Positions 40,327 to 50,040 of a stretch of 64,000 nt of DNA are shown piece after piece. The DNA comes from Salinimicrobium marinum (GTDB taxonomy: Bacteria; Bacteroidota; Bacteroidia; Flavobacteriales; Flavobacteriaceae). The translations under genes were made by a program, and so were the position numbers. Below the pieces are notes generated by a model, which saw only the letters and a list, made by a program, of their open reading frames with translations, did no database searches and was not told the DNA's origin. Within the stretch, counting starts at the first letter, position 1. The number at the start of each line of letters is the position of its first letter. The DNA is taken from assembly GCF_014651535.1 (NCBI RefSeq), contig NZ_BMXB01000004.1, positions 4,477 through 68,476 of the forward strand, in the 5' to 3' direction.

Positions 40327-41769
40327 ATGAAGAAAATATTAGTAGCAAATCGGGGTGAAATTGCTTTAAGGGTAATGAAAACAGCTCAGAAAATGGGAAT
40401 AAAAACAGTTGCCATTTTCTCTACAGCCGACAGGAATGCGCCGCATGTAAAGTTTGCAGATGAGGCGGTTCTTATTGGAGAAGCTGCATCAAATGAATCC
40501 TACCTTAAAGGCGAAAAGATCATTCAGGTTGCTAAAGAATTGAACGTTGACGGTATCCATCCCGGATACGGATTCCTGAGTGAAAATGCCTCCTTTGCGG
40601 AAGAAGTGGAGAAAAGCGGTATTACGTTTATAGGTCCCGGTTCAAAGGCTATAACCGTCATGGGAAGCAAACTTGCCGCTAAGGATGCAGTGAAAAAATA
40701 CGATATCCCAATGGTTCCGGGGATTGATGAAGCAATTACAGATGTAGAAAAGGCCAGGTCAATAGCGAAAGAGATCGGATTTCCAATTCTCATAAAAGCA
40801 TCTGCAGGTGGCGGTGGAAAGGGAATGCGCATTGTGGAAGAAGAAAAAGAACTTGGTGACCAAATGAAGCGGGCCATTAGTGAAGCCGAATCGGCTTTTG
40901 GCGACGGATCCGTTTTTATTGAGAAATATATAAGTTCTCCCCGGCATATTGAGATCCAGGTCCTGGCAGATACCCATGGAAATTTTGTGCATCTTTTCGA
41001 AAGAGAATGTAGCATTCAGCGGCGTCATCAGAAAGTGGTAGAGGAAGCCCCGTCTGTTGTGCTTACCGAAGAAATTCGTAAAAAGATGGGAGAAGCCGCG
41101 ATTAAGGTGGCAAAAGCCTGTGACTATGTTGGTGCCGGTACCGTGGAGTTTTTGCTGGACAATGACAAAAATTTTTACTTTCTGGAAATGAATACCCGGT
41201 TACAGGTGGAACATCCAGTGACCGAATTTATCTCCGGAATTGACCTGGTAGAACAACAAATAAAAGTAGCCCGGGGTGAAAAACTGAAATTCTCTCAGGA
41301 TGATTTAAAGATAAATGGACATGCAGTCGAACTAAGGGTATATGCTGAAGATCCTCTAAATGATTTTCTGCCAAGCGTGGGAAATTTGGAACGCTACCGG
41401 ATTCCGGAAGGGGAAGGTATAAGAGTGGACAATGGTTTTGAAGAAGGTATGGAAGTTCCTATTCATTATGATCCTATGCTGGCCAAGCTTATTACGTATG
41501 GTAAGAACAGGGAAGAGGCGATAGAGTTAATGATCAAAGCTATTAAAGCCTATGAAGTAGAGGGAGTGATGACCACCCTGCCTTTCGGAAAATTTGTTTT
41601 TGAGCATGAAGCTTTTCGCAGTGGTAATTTTGATACTCATTTTGTGAAGAAGTATTATTCTGCCATAATGCTAAAATCAGAAATAGAAGATGAAGCGAAA
41701 ATGGCTGCCATAATAGCTTTAAGGCAATATCTAAAAGATCAGGAGCAGTTGAGATTACCCATAAATTAA
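40327..41769 (+). CDS. accC: Biotin carboxylase subunit of acyl-CoA carboxylase
   Basis: 480 residues, ATP-grasp fold. KKILVANRGEIALRVMKTAQKMG at the N-terminus, HPGYGFLSENASFA, the Gly-rich ATP loop KASAGGGGKGMRIVEEE, EKYISSPRHIEIQ, ERECSIQRRHQKVVEEAPS and EMNTRLQVEHPVTEFISG are all conserved. It carboxylates biotin on the carrier protein using bicarbonate and ATP. Unlike PccA it ends without a biotinyl domain, which is supplied by the separate gene upstream. The symbol is by similarity; a propionyl-CoA-type system is as likely as acetyl-CoA. Confidence 0.92.
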   Translation: MKKILVANRGEIALRVMKTAQKMGIKTVAIFSTADRNAPHVKFADEAVLIGEAASNESYLKGEKIIQVAKELNVDGIHPGYGFLSENASFAEEVEKSGITFIGPGSKAITVMGSKLAAKDAVKKYDIPMVPGIDEAITDVEKARSIAKEIGFPILIKASAGGGGKGMRIVEEEKELGDQMKRAISEAESAFGDGSVFIEKYISSPRHIEIQVLADTHGNFVHLFERECSIQRRHQKVVEEAPSVVLTEEIRKKMGEAAIKVAKACDYVGAGTVEFLLDNDKNFYFLEMNTRLQVEHPVTEFISGIDLVEQQIKVARGEKLKFSQDDLKINGHAVELRVYAEDPLNDFLPSVGNLERYRIPEGEGIRVDNGFEEGMEVPIHYDPMLAKLITYGKNREEAIELMIKAIKAYEVEGVMTTLPFGKFVFEHEAFRSGNFDTHFVKKYYSAIMLKSEIEDEAKMAAIIALRQYLKDQEQLRLPIN

Positions 41770-41870
41770 AAACCAGTTAAAAAATATAAAATTCCAGACC
41801 TGAAATGGTTTCAGCAGATTTGGGACTACGTTCAGATATTTTTTGGTGAAAATTATTCAGAAGCAATTAT

Positions 41871-43412
41871 ATGAGTAAAAATATACAAAAACTACAAGAT
41901 AAAATTGCCCAGGCTCATTTGGGTGGTGGTGAAAAAAGAATTGCGAAGCAGCACGAGAAGAAGAAATTAACAGCACGGGAACGGGTTGAATATCTTCTGG
42001 ATGAAGGTTCATTTGAAGAGATCGGGATTTTGGTAACGCATCGAACTACAGATTTCGAAATGGATAAACAGAAATTCTATGGCGACGGTGTCGTTACCGG
42101 CTACGGAACCATTCACGGGCGCCTTGTTTATATATATGCGCAGGATTTTACCGTTTTTGGAGGGGCTTTATCTGAAACTCATGCCGAAAAGATTTGTAAA
42201 GTAATGGATCATGCCATGAAAGTGGGCGCACCGGTCATAGGATTGAATGATTCTGGCGGAGCAAGGATTCAGGAAGGGGTAAAATCTTTGGGTGGTTATG
42301 CCGAGATTTTCCACCGTAACCAGAAAGCTTCCGGGGTAATTCCGCAGATCTCCGCCATCATGGGGCCTTGTGCCGGGGGTGCAGTATATTCTCCTGCGAT
42401 AACAGATTTCACCCTGATGGTGGAAGATTCCAGCTACATGTTTGTTACCGGGCCCAACGTAGTGAAAACGGTGACCAATGAAAATGTAACTTCCGAAGAA
42501 CTGGGAGGTGCAAGCACGCACTCCACAAAATCGGGCGTCACTCATATTACTTCCACCAATGACATTGCATGTCTTGAGGATATAAAATTACTGCTGAGTT
42601 ATCTTCCGCAGAGTAACAAACATACGCCCGATAAACTTCCTTTTCAGCCCGGAGATGAACATCGGGAAGCTCTGGAAACAATAATTCCTGATAGTTCCAA
42701 CAAGCCTTATGATATGCACGAGGTGATCAAAGGAATTATTGATGAGGATTCCTTTTTCGAGATCCATAAAAATTATGCAAATAATATCATTGTCGGTTTT
42801 GCCAGACTGGGCGGGAGAAGTATTGGAATCGTGGCGAATCAGCCAATGAGCCTGGCGGGAGTTCTGGATGTGGACAGTTCCAGGAAAGCTGCCCGTTTTA
42901 CGCGTTTCTGTGATTGTTTCAATATTCCGTTGCTGGTGCTGGTGGATGTACCGGGATTTCTTCCGGGAACAGATCAGGAGTGGAACGGGATCATTTTACA
43001 CGGTGCAAAACTGTTATATGCGCTGAGTGAAGCTACCGTACCAAAAGTTACCTTGATTACACGGAAAGCCTACGGTGGTGCGTATGATGTGATGAATTCA
43101 AAACATATTGGCGCCGATCTTAATTTTGCATGGCCAACTGCTGAAATAGCGGTGATGGGTGCAAAAGGTGCCAGTGAGATCATCTTTAGAAAGGAAATAA
43201 AGAATGCCGAAGATCCAGAACAGAAATTAGCTGAAAAAGAAGCTGAATACGCAGAATTGTTCGCAAATCCTTTTGAAGCGGCAAAACGCGGATTCATTGA
43301 TGAAGTTATTATGCCCAGGGATACCCGAAGAAAATTGTTGAAAAGTTTTAGTATGCTTGAGAACAAAGAAGTTCTACGTCCTAATAGAAAACACGGGAAT
43401 ATTCCGCTGTAG
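41871..43412 (+). CDS. Acyl-CoA carboxylase carboxyltransferase (PccB-like)
   Basis: 513 residues, fused alpha-beta carboxyltransferase. [19 protein letters not shown] near the N-terminus, [39 protein letters not shown], and in the second half [28 protein letters not shown] and [20 protein letters not shown] are standard for PccB/AccD-type transferases. It moves CO2 from biotin to an acyl-CoA, probably propionyl-CoA (inference from length and relatives). With the two upstream genes it forms an operon. Confidence 0.92.
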   Translation: MSKNIQKLQDKIAQAHLGGGEKRIAKQHEKKKLTARERVEYLLDEGSFEEIGILVTHRTTDFEMDKQKFYGDGVVTGYGTIHGRLVYIYAQDFTVFGGALSETHAEKICKVMDHAMKVGAPVIGLNDSGGARIQEGVKSLGGYAEIFHRNQKASGVIPQISAIMGPCAGGAVYSPAITDFTLMVEDSSYMFVTGPNVVKTVTNENVTSEELGGASTHSTKSGVTHITSTNDIACLEDIKLLLSYLPQSNKHTPDKLPFQPGDEHREALETIIPDSSNKPYDMHEVIKGIIDEDSFFEIHKNYANNIIVGFARLGGRSIGIVANQPMSLAGVLDVDSSRKAARFTRFCDCFNIPLLVLVDVPGFLPGTDQEWNGIILHGAKLLYALSEATVPKVTLITRKAYGGAYDVMNSKHIGADLNFAWPTAEIAVMGAKGASEIIFRKEIKNAEDPEQKLAEKEAEYAELFANPFEAAKRGFIDEVIMPRDTRRKLLKSFSMLENKEVLRPNRKHGNIPL

Positions 43413-43438
43413 AAATATCTGGAATTGAAATTTACTGA

Positions 43439-44326
43439 ATGAAATTTAACAAGATCGTTTGCCTGGACCATACCAAACTTCAGGAATGGGCACTGGAGGA
43501 ATTGCAACAGCTAAGTGAGCAGGAGATTGAAGTGTACAACGATTATCCTGAAACAGCGGAGGAGATAATCAGTCGCATTGGAGATGCCGAAGCAGTATTG
43601 ATTTCATGGCAAACAGAACTTTCCGAAGAAATTATTAAGCAGTGTCCTTCCATAAAATATATTGGGATGTGCTGCAGTTTGTATGATGATGCATCTGCAA
43701 ATGTTGCGGTGACTTTTGCCAGGGAACAAGGTATTACTGTAAAAGGAATCAGGGATTATGGAGATCCCGGGGTTATAGAATTTGTTATTTCTGAAATCAT
43801 TCGGTTATTGCATGGATTCGGTGAGCATCAATGGAAGGAAATGCCCCTGGAACTTACCGGCAGGAAAATTGGGATCATTGGGCTTGGCACCACCGGAAAA
43901 ATGTTGGCTGATTGCTTGTTGCCATTTGGTGCCGATCTTTATTACTTCAGCCGAAGCCGGAAAAAAGACTATGAAGCCAAAGGCGTTAAATACCTGCCGT
44001 TAAAGGAACTTCTTCAGCAATCGGAAATATTATCTGTACATCTTCCGAAGAATACAAAGATCCTGAGCAAGCAAGAATTTGATGTATTCGGCTCCGGAAA
44101 GATCCTGATAAATACGTCTCTGGGGCTGCCATTTGAAGAATCGGCTTTTGAAAAATGGATAAAAGATCCTTCCAGTTTTGCCATTTTTGACGGAGACGGA
44201 AAGAAAGAATTAAATGAGAAGCTTTTGAAGTTGACCAACGTAATTTCAGCAGAGAAAAGTGCTGGCTGGTCTGCTGAAACCGAAAAAAGATTGTCGGAAA
44301 AAGTACTTCAGAATATAAAAAAGTAA
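43439..44326 (+). CDS. D-2-hydroxyacid dehydrogenase-like protein lacking catalytic residues
   Basis: 295 residues. The Rossmann NAD-binding motif is IGIIGLGTTGKML (GxGxxG). The family's usual INTARG, with catalytic Arg, is INTSLG here, and the catalytic His segment (normally TPHIAG) reads SAEKSAGWS. Substrate-binding N- and C-terminal parts are otherwise typical. It is therefore probably not an ordinary dehydrogenase; a regulatory or altered-chemistry role is possible. It follows the carboxylase genes by 26 bp and so may be co-transcribed; it ends 4 bp from the convergent TRIC-like gene. Confidence 0.8.
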   Translation: MKFNKIVCLDHTKLQEWALEELQQLSEQEIEVYNDYPETAEEIISRIGDAEAVLISWQTELSEEIIKQCPSIKYIGMCCSLYDDASANVAVTFAREQGITVKGIRDYGDPGVIEFVISEIIRLLHGFGEHQWKEMPLELTGRKIGIIGLGTTGKMLADCLLPFGADLYYFSRSRKKDYEAKGVKYLPLKELLQQSEILSVHLPKNTKILSKQEFDVFGSGKILINTSLGLPFEESAFEKWIKDPSSFAIFDGDGKKELNEKLLKLTNVISAEKSAGWSAETEKRLSEKVLQNIKK

Positions 44327-44330
44327 CTAA

Positions 44331-44957
44331 TCACTCCTCTTCATTTCCGTTAGAGACATAGAAAGAGGGCAGGGAAATGTGGTATCTTACTACTATAAGC
44401 CTAATGGTGATTACAGTTAATGAAGTAGCGATATATAAAAAGTCTCTGTTTACCCCTACATTATAGAGAATTACATAAGCTAAAGCTCCAATGATACAGG
44501 CCGTGGCATAAATTTCTTTCCTGAAGATCACCGGTATTTCATTACAAAGAGTATCTCTTATCACCCCCCCAAAAGTACCTGTCATGGCGCCGAGAGCAAT
44601 GGAAACAATTGGATCTAGCCCATTCTGCACTCCTGTTTCCACACCGGTAATAGTAAAAACTCCCAGTCCAATAGTATCAAACAAAAAAAGTGATTTTCTA
44701 AGACGGTTTAAGTATCTTCTAAAGAAGATGGCTAGAAGCACGGTCACTCCAATTGTGTAAATATAAAAGGTCTGTTCCATCCAGATGACCGGGGTACTTC
44801 CTGTCAAAACATCCCGAAGGGTACCACCCCCAATGGCAGTTACAAAACCTATGATGAAAATGCCGAAAATATCCAGCTTTTTATGCATGGCCGTTAGTGC
44901 TCCCGAAGTAGCAAAAGCTATCGTACCCAAAATGTCGAGAACAAGGAATAAAGACAT
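44331..44957 (-). CDS. TRIC/UPF0126 (YadS-like) membrane channel protein
   Basis: 208 residues, about seven helices in two repeats. Each repeat has the glycine-rich GFVTAIGGGTLRDVLTG and GAMTGTFGGVIRDTLCNEIPVI segment that defines UPF0126/TRIC proteins, a trimeric cation channel family in bacteria. N-terminal LDILGTIAFATSGALTAMHKKLDIFG is also diagnostic. It sits alone, convergent with the dehydrogenase-like gene. Confidence 0.9.
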   Translation of the reverse strand: MSLFLVLDILGTIAFATSGALTAMHKKLDIFGIFIIGFVTAIGGGTLRDVLTGSTPVIWMEQTFYIYTIGVTVLLAIFFRRYLNRLRKSLFLFDTIGLGVFTITGVETGVQNGLDPIVSIALGAMTGTFGGVIRDTLCNEIPVIFRKEIYATACIIGALAYVILYNVGVNRDFLYIATSLTVITIRLIVVRYHISLPSFYVSNGNEEE

Positions 44958-45158
44958 GCTAAGTTTGTAAAAATGAGCGGCAAAGTTACAGGTAAAAGTG
45001 ACAAAGCAGGAGGATTTGGATTATTATTTAGAAAATCCTCAGGATTCAGGTCAAAATTTATTGCACACTACTATTCGTCAATAACAAAAGTTAATCGTTT
45101 TTACTCTTAACTGTGACTTAAAGTTATTATTTTTACAAAAAATAAAGTTTTACTTACT

Positions 45159-46127
45159 ATGGCCGATAAAATCGAAAGAATAAAATGCTTAATTATAGGT
45201 TCCGGACCTGCAGGATATACTGCAGCCATTTATGCTGCCCGTGCAGATATGCATCCGGTAATGTATACAGGACTTGAACCGGGAGGACAATTGACTACTA
45301 CTACTGAAGTTGATAATTTCCCTGGTTATCCTGAAGGTGTTGATGGTCCTACCATGATGGTACAGCTACAACAGCAGGCAGAACGATTTGGAACCGAAGT
45401 GAGAATCGGGATGGTAACCTCTGTTGATTTTAGCAAAGAAGTAGGAGGAATTCACAAAGTGACTGTTGATAATGCGAAAGAAGTGGAAGCCGAAACAGTG
45501 ATTATTTCTACCGGGGCTACAGCAAAATATCTTGGACTTCCAAGTGAGCAGAAGCTTAGAGGAGGCGGAGTTTCTGCCTGTGCCGTATGTGACGGATTTT
45601 TCTATAAAAACCAGGAAGTAGCCATTGTTGGTGGAGGAGATACTGCTGCCGAAGAGGCTACCTATCTTGCAAACATTTGTTCGAAAGTGACCATGTTGGT
45701 TAGAGGTGATGAGATGCGTGCTTCAAAAGCAATGCAGCATAGGGTTGCTAATACTCCTAATATTGATCTCAAGTTTAACACCGAAGTAGAGGAAGTAGTA
45801 GGGGGGCAGGTAGTGGAAGGTTTAAAAATGATCAATAGTAATACCGGGGAAAGAGAAGAAATTAAGATCACCGGATTGTTTATTGCCATTGGGCATAAGC
45901 CGAATACCGAGATCTTTAAAGGTCAAATAGATATGGACCCAACCGGATATATTATTACCAAAGGAAAATCAACCAAAACAAATGCTCCGGGTGTTTTTGC
46001 CAGTGGAGATGTTCAGGATAAAGAATATCGCCAGGCGATTACTGCTGCCGGAACGGGTTGTATGGCTGCTTTGGATGCCGAACGCTATTTAGCGGCGGTT
46101 GAAAGTAAAGAAGAAGTATCAGCTTAA
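45159..46127 (+). CDS. trxB: Thioredoxin reductase
   Basis: 322 residues. IIGSGPAGYTAAIYAARA binds FAD; the redox centre is CAVCDGFF with the two cysteines of the CxxC; IVGGGDTAAEEATYL binds NADPH; C-terminal GVFASGDVQDKEYRQAITAAGTGCMAALDA is conserved. It reduces thioredoxin with NADPH in the cytoplasm. Monocistronic, followed by a strong hairpin. Confidence 0.95.
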   Translation: MADKIERIKCLIIGSGPAGYTAAIYAARADMHPVMYTGLEPGGQLTTTTEVDNFPGYPEGVDGPTMMVQLQQQAERFGTEVRIGMVTSVDFSKEVGGIHKVTVDNAKEVEAETVIISTGATAKYLGLPSEQKLRGGGVSACAVCDGFFYKNQEVAIVGGGDTAAEEATYLANICSKVTMLVRGDEMRASKAMQHRVANTPNIDLKFNTEVEEVVGGQVVEGLKMINSNTGEREEIKITGLFIAIGHKPNTEIFKGQIDMDPTGYIITKGKSTKTNAPGVFASGDVQDKEYRQAITAAGTGCMAALDAERYLAAVESKEEVSA

Positions 46128-46150
46128 GAACACTGCTGAAATATATAAAA

Positions 46151-46183
46151 AGAGGCTGTTTAAAAACTTTTTAAACAGCCTCT
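46151..46183. terminator. Perfect 16-bp hairpin terminator after trxB
   Basis: Two 16-base arms (46151-46166 and 46168-46183), beginning AGAGGCTGTTTAAAAA, with one central base. It can stop both trxB (plus) and the small minus-strand gene that ends 8 bp away at 46191. The arms resemble the end of the palindromic repeat family but the inner part of that repeat is absent. Confidence 0.8.
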
Positions 46184-46190
46184 TTACATT

Positions 46191-46379
46191 TTAAGAATGG
46201 CAGGATGTTTCACTTTTGGGGTACAAGTAAACCCGGTATTCATTACTTCCGGTTTCTTCCTGACTTACTACAGAGACTTCTATGGTAGGTTCCATTTCTG
46301 TAGCTACAGGCATTTCGTGTTCTGGTGCAAGTAGCGCCGGAAACAGAGCAGCCAATAAAGTGTTTAATAAAGTAGCCAT
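46191..46379 (-). CDS. Small hypothetical protein, 62 residues
   Basis: The N-terminus MATLLNTLLAALFPALLAP is hydrophobic, followed by an acidic middle (EHEMPVATEMEPTIEVSVVSQEE) and a polar tail (YRVYLYPKSETSCHS). A terminator-like hairpin lies 8 bp past its stop. It may be a short membrane-anchored or secreted protein; no family known to me. It lies downstream of the PspC gene, 97 bp after its stop, on the same strand. Confidence 0.5.
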   Translation of the reverse strand: MATLLNTLLAALFPALLAPEHEMPVATEMEPTIEVSVVSQEETGSNEYRVYLYPKSETSCHS

Positions 46380-46475
46380 TACAATTAAATTTTTATTCTT
46401 TCTCTTTTTGCAGAAGATTAACTGAAATAGATTTCTTTAGAGAAATTTTTGCTTAGTTGCTGTTTTTCAGCAATA

Positions 46476-48449
46476 TTACATTTTTCCGATGAAAAATGGA
46501 TTCTTCTTTTCCTGATAATTTCTGGAAAATCCATAATCATTCTTTTTTAACAGAAATGCTGAAACCATGGCTTCTCCTGAAAATCCGTCGTTACAGTCCA
46601 CCACCATGGATAGATTTCTGATCTTTCCATCTTCCTGAAACGCAGAACCGGAAAAATCAATATTGATGTTTTTCCTTACACTAAGTTCCTTTGCAATTCG
46701 AATTAATTGGGATTTTGTGGTTTCAGCAGTGATCCTTAAACTTGCTGCCTCATCGTTGAGGGAAAAATCGAAGCTTCTGTTGGCAGAACTGGTATCGTTC
46801 ACTTCCTGATCCCATTCTGTTTCAGATTCGGGAATGCTGTCTTCCTCCTCCCATTCATCACTTGAATTTTCCCAACTTTCTTCATCTATATATTCTTCTT
46901 CAGGACAATCGGGGCACTCTGTTCCGTCTTCAGTAATAAGAAGATATTTTTCTTCATCTCCGTTCTTCAGGATATCTCCATACCAGTCAGAATTCCGGTG
47001 AAAGTTGTAGGTATTATCATCGGCATACAAAGTGGAACCAACCGGTAAATACAGGGTGATTTGCACTTCCTGGTTACGTAAGTGATTTTGCAGTTCCGAA
47101 GTTAAATAAGAATTCAGGATAAGTCTGTTGTTTCTGAATTCCATATCGTATTCAATATTTTCGGCACGTGTTCGGGCATCTCTCAGGTCCCGGCCATCGG
47201 CAGATTTCAACACTTCAATCCTTCCGGTGGAATCTTTAGTAGACTTTACAATTAGCCTGACATCGTGAGAAACCATGATCTTACGGTCCTGGTCATCATA
47301 ACTAATCTTTACGTCATCCCTAAAAGAGGAATAGTTTGGATGGTATCTCATTTCAATTGATAAGGTATCTTCAGAAGTAACAGGGAGGTTTTCTGAAACC
47401 AGTACTTCTCCTTCAAATGCTCTTTGGGTAGCCTGCTGAATTCCAATAACAGATAAACCAATGAGTGAAAACAGCCATACTGCCAATAAAACCAATTTTG
47501 CGGTGGTCCCAATAGTTCTTAGTTTTCTCATAAGGATCTTTAATCCCAGGATGAAAAGGAAGAAGAACGGAATTCCTACAGCAAAGAAAGTGAGGAGGGA
47601 AAGGAGCCATAATGGTGCCCCGATGGCTGCCATTTCTATATAGTCTGTCCAGGGAGCTTCAATGATCCCAAAAGTACCTACGGAAAACAGGCCTATAAAC
47701 AACCCGATCAAAACTGTTCCTGCAAACAATAACAGGATGATACCTATAAATTTTACCAGTAGATTCAAAAGAAAGGATACCACGTTACCGACAGCCGTTG
47801 CTGCAGAATCTGCTCCTTTCCTGGCTTTGTAACCGTACTTTTCGTAGTCTACGTTTTTTACCCTTCCGGTAACGTCGTCGAAACCCTCCTTGATCTTTCG
47901 TTCAATATTACTTACAGTCACCGGTTCACCCCTCATTGCCAGTTTATCGGCAGTGGTTTTTGCTTCAGGAACAAAGATCCAGAGGGCGATGTAGATAAGG
48001 ATAAAACCACCGCTGGAGAAAATGGCGAGTAAGATCCAGATCAAACGGATCCAGATGGCACTAATTCCCAGGTAATGACCCAATCCTGAAGAAACCCCGC
48101 TAATATAAGAGTCCTCTGTATCCCTGAACAGCTGTTTGCTGGTCTTGGGAGCCCGGTAGGCAGGTTCATCTTCAAAGATCTCTTCATCTAGTACGTAATC
48201 TTCGGGCTGCCCCATGATAGCGATTACTTCTTCAACCTCCCTGATGCCAATAACGTACCGCTCATTTTTCCGTTTTTCACTAAATAATTCAGCAATACGG
48301 GCTTCTATATCTGCAATGATCTCTTCACTTCCCTGGGTAGAGGTAAGGGAGCGTTTTATGGTATCAAGGTAATGCTGCAGTTTGGCATAAGCGTCTTCAT
48401 CTATATGGAAGAATATGCCTGCAAGATTTATATTTACTGTTTTATTCAT
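46476..48449 (-). CDS. PspC domain-containing membrane protein
   Basis: 657 residues. The N-terminal 90 residues are a helical cytoplasmic region (EEIIADIEARIAELFSEKRKN), as in other Bacteroidota PspC proteins. A PspC domain follows (about 105-165): KQLFRDTEDSYISGVSSGLGHYLGISAIWIRLIWI. There are further helices near 225-255, 270-300 and 315-340, then a long beta-rich extracytoplasmic domain (about 360-650), which I infer to be the sensor or binding part. The start overlaps the PadR regulator's stop by 8 bases, so the pair is co-translated. Likely role: envelope-stress sensing or protection (family-level inference). Confidence 0.85.
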   Translation of the reverse strand: MNKTVNINLAGIFFHIDEDAYAKLQHYLDTIKRSLTSTQGSEEIIADIEARIAELFSEKRKNERYVIGIREVEEVIAIMGQPEDYVLDEEIFEDEPAYRAPKTSKQLFRDTEDSYISGVSSGLGHYLGISAIWIRLIWILLAIFSSGGFILIYIALWIFVPEAKTTADKLAMRGEPVTVSNIERKIKEGFDDVTGRVKNVDYEKYGYKARKGADSAATAVGNVVSFLLNLLVKFIGIILLLFAGTVLIGLFIGLFSVGTFGIIEAPWTDYIEMAAIGAPLWLLSLLTFFAVGIPFFFLFILGLKILMRKLRTIGTTAKLVLLAVWLFSLIGLSVIGIQQATQRAFEGEVLVSENLPVTSEDTLSIEMRYHPNYSSFRDDVKISYDDQDRKIMVSHDVRLIVKSTKDSTGRIEVLKSADGRDLRDARTRAENIEYDMEFRNNRLILNSYLTSELQNHLRNQEVQITLYLPVGSTLYADDNTYNFHRNSDWYGDILKNGDEEKYLLITEDGTECPDCPEEEYIDEESWENSSDEWEEEDSIPESETEWDQEVNDTSSANRSFDFSLNDEAASLRITAETTKSQLIRIAKELSVRKNINIDFSGSAFQEDGKIRNLSMVVDCNDGFSGEAMVSAFLLKKNDYGFSRNYQEKKNPFFIGKM

Positions 48450-48786
48450 GACTTTTCTTTTTTTGAGTGGTTACGATGGTTACAGCCGTTTGGAGCTCGT
48501 CCCAGGTTGTAGTTAGTTCTTTAAGGAATAATTTTCCCGTTTCTGTGAGACCGTAATATTTTCTCGGTGGTCCGCTGCTGGATTCTTCCCACCGGTAAGT
48601 AAGAAGTCCGGCGTTTTTGAGCCTGGTTAGTAATGGGTAAATGGTTCCCTCTACTACCAGAAGTTTTGCGTCTTTTAGGGTTGCCAGTATCTCGGCAACA
48701 TAGGCATCTTCATCTCGTAATACCGAAAGAATACAGTATTCCAGGACTCCTTTACGCATCTGCGCTTTTGTATTTTCAATCTTCAT
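48442..48786 (-). CDS. PadR family transcriptional regulator
   Basis: 114 residues, winged helix of PadR type: QMRKGVLEYCILSVLRDEDAYVAEILATLKDAKLLVVEGTIYPLLTRLKNAGLLTYRWEES then GPPRKYYGLTETGKLFL. It lies directly before the PspC gene with an 8-base overlap, a common pairing. It probably represses its own operon. A symmetrical element, TATACA-N6-TGTATA, upstream of the neighbouring DUF4870 gene is one possible binding site. Confidence 0.92.
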   Translation of the reverse strand: MKIENTKAQMRKGVLEYCILSVLRDEDAYVAEILATLKDAKLLVVEGTIYPLLTRLKNAGLLTYRWEESSSGPPRKYYGLTETGKLFLKELTTTWDELQTAVTIVTTQKKKSHE

Positions 48787-48926
48787 AAGTCTTCATTTTG
48801 AATGTTGTTGAACTGTCCATTTTTTGATTGATTTGATGATGATTCATTTGATGTAACTCCCGGCATCTTCAGTAATGCGTAAAAAGCCGATTCCTGAATT
48901 TTACCTGATGATAGTATTGTTAATTT

Positions 48927-49427
48927 TTAAATAGTTGCTTTGTTGGATGGTTGCTCCCCGGCCTCGTGCGTGGAGGAGATAAAATTTATAGTCAAAGGAT
49001 ATTTATAATATTTCCCTTCACTTGCTGCTATGGTGGCGGCAATCACACATATAAGTTCCAGGATGAACAGGCCCAGTAGCAATACAGCAGAGATGGTAAG
49101 TATCATTAATAAAGGAAAAGCCTCGGGAATATTTATTAGCCTTACAAAATCATGTGGTAAAGAAAAATCACCTATAGAGGAAGATAAGCCTGCAATTACA
49201 ATTCCGGCTAAACCACAACCTGCTACCAAAACCATATAAAAGAAGATGCTCAACTGAAAATTAAGTGCCTGCTTACCATGGTGATCAATGAGTCGGTTAT
49301 TTTTTCCGGTAGTCCAGATAATGAGTGGAAAAATAAAATTCCCCAACGGAATGATGTATTTCGAAAATGTAGAAATATGTATTAATCCGGAAAGTGTTTG
49401 CTGCGATTTGTTGTTCTGTGAATCCAT
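48927..49427 (-). CDS. DUF4870/Tic20-like membrane protein
   Basis: 166 residues from the ATG at 49427 (MDSQNNKSQQ). An in-frame ATG at 49481 would add 18 residues that overlap the upstream palindrome and look unlike a native start. Four helices are seen; TFSKYIIPLGNFIFPLIIWTTGKNN and HHGKQALNFQLSIFFY are typical of DUF4870 proteins. It precedes padR and pspC on the same strand with a 140-bp gap and probably belongs to the same regulon. Confidence 0.82.
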   Translation of the reverse strand: MDSQNNKSQQTLSGLIHISTFSKYIIPLGNFIFPLIIWTTGKNNRLIDHHGKQALNFQLSIFFYMVLVAGCGLAGIVIAGLSSSIGDFSLPHDFVRLINIPEAFPLLMILTISAVLLLGLFILELICVIAATIAASEGKYYKYPLTINFISSTHEAGEQPSNKATI

Positions 49428-49442
49428 AACCCAATATTTTCT

Positions 49443-49460
49443 TATACAAATATATGTATA
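49443..49460. promoter_or_regulatory. Symmetric element TATACA-N6-TGTATA
   Basis: Six-base arms at 49443-49448 and 49455-49460, 16 bp before the DUF4870 start codon. It resembles the dyads bound by PadR proteins in general outline, but AT-rich sequence makes such dyads fairly common. Confidence 0.3.
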
Positions 49461-49570
49461 AAAGATAGTAGTGTGCAACACATAGTACCATATAATTTTT
49501 AAATATTTTAAAATTTAACATTTTCCACCCGCTTATTTTTAGCTACATTTATGGAAACTTAGAATTATAT

Positions 49571-50029
49571 ATGGCTATTGGAATAAAAAAATTGAACACT
49601 TTTGTAATGTTTAAATTACCGTCTGCCTGGATTTGCGGGGTTAGGATTAAATCAATTTCCGAAGAGAAATGCAGGGTCGGAGTAAAACACCGCTGGATAA
49701 ACCAAAATCCGTTTAACTCCATGTACTTTGCCGTACAGGCAATGGCAGCAGAGCTTAGTACCGGTGCTTTGGTAATGGGTAAGATAAAAGATAGTGGTAA
49801 AAAAATTTCGATGCTGGTACAAAACAACAATGCTTCTTTTACCAAAAAAGCTACCGGAAGAATTTCTTTTGAATGTGAGGATGGAAATTTGATAGGGGAT
49901 GCCATTCAAAAAAGTATAGAAACAGGGGAAGGCCAGACCTTTTGGATGAAATCTCTCGGAAAGAATGAAGAAGGAGTAATAGTTTCCACATTTAATTTTG
50001 AGTGGACCGTAAAAGTGAAGAACCAATAA
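49571..50029 (+). CDS. DUF4442 (hotdog thioesterase-like) protein
   Basis: 152 residues. The pattern HRWINQNPFNSMYFAVQAMAAELSTGALVM matches DUF4442, a hotdog-fold family related to acyl-CoA thioesterases. No signal peptide; cytoplasmic. Activity has not been settled for the family as far as I know. The AIM24-family gene begins 11 bp after its stop, so they form an operon. Confidence 0.85.
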   Translation: MAIGIKKLNTFVMFKLPSAWICGVRIKSISEEKCRVGVKHRWINQNPFNSMYFAVQAMAAELSTGALVMGKIKDSGKKISMLVQNNNASFTKKATGRISFECEDGNLIGDAIQKSIETGEGQTFWMKSLGKNEEGVIVSTFNFEWTVKVKNQ

Positions 50030-50040
50030 AACTTTAAAAT

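Noticed and set aside
46151-46183. Hairpin after trxB as a fourth copy of the palindromic repeat
   Set aside because: Only the outer AGAGGCTGT part matches; the inner hairpins and length are missing, so it is better called a terminator.
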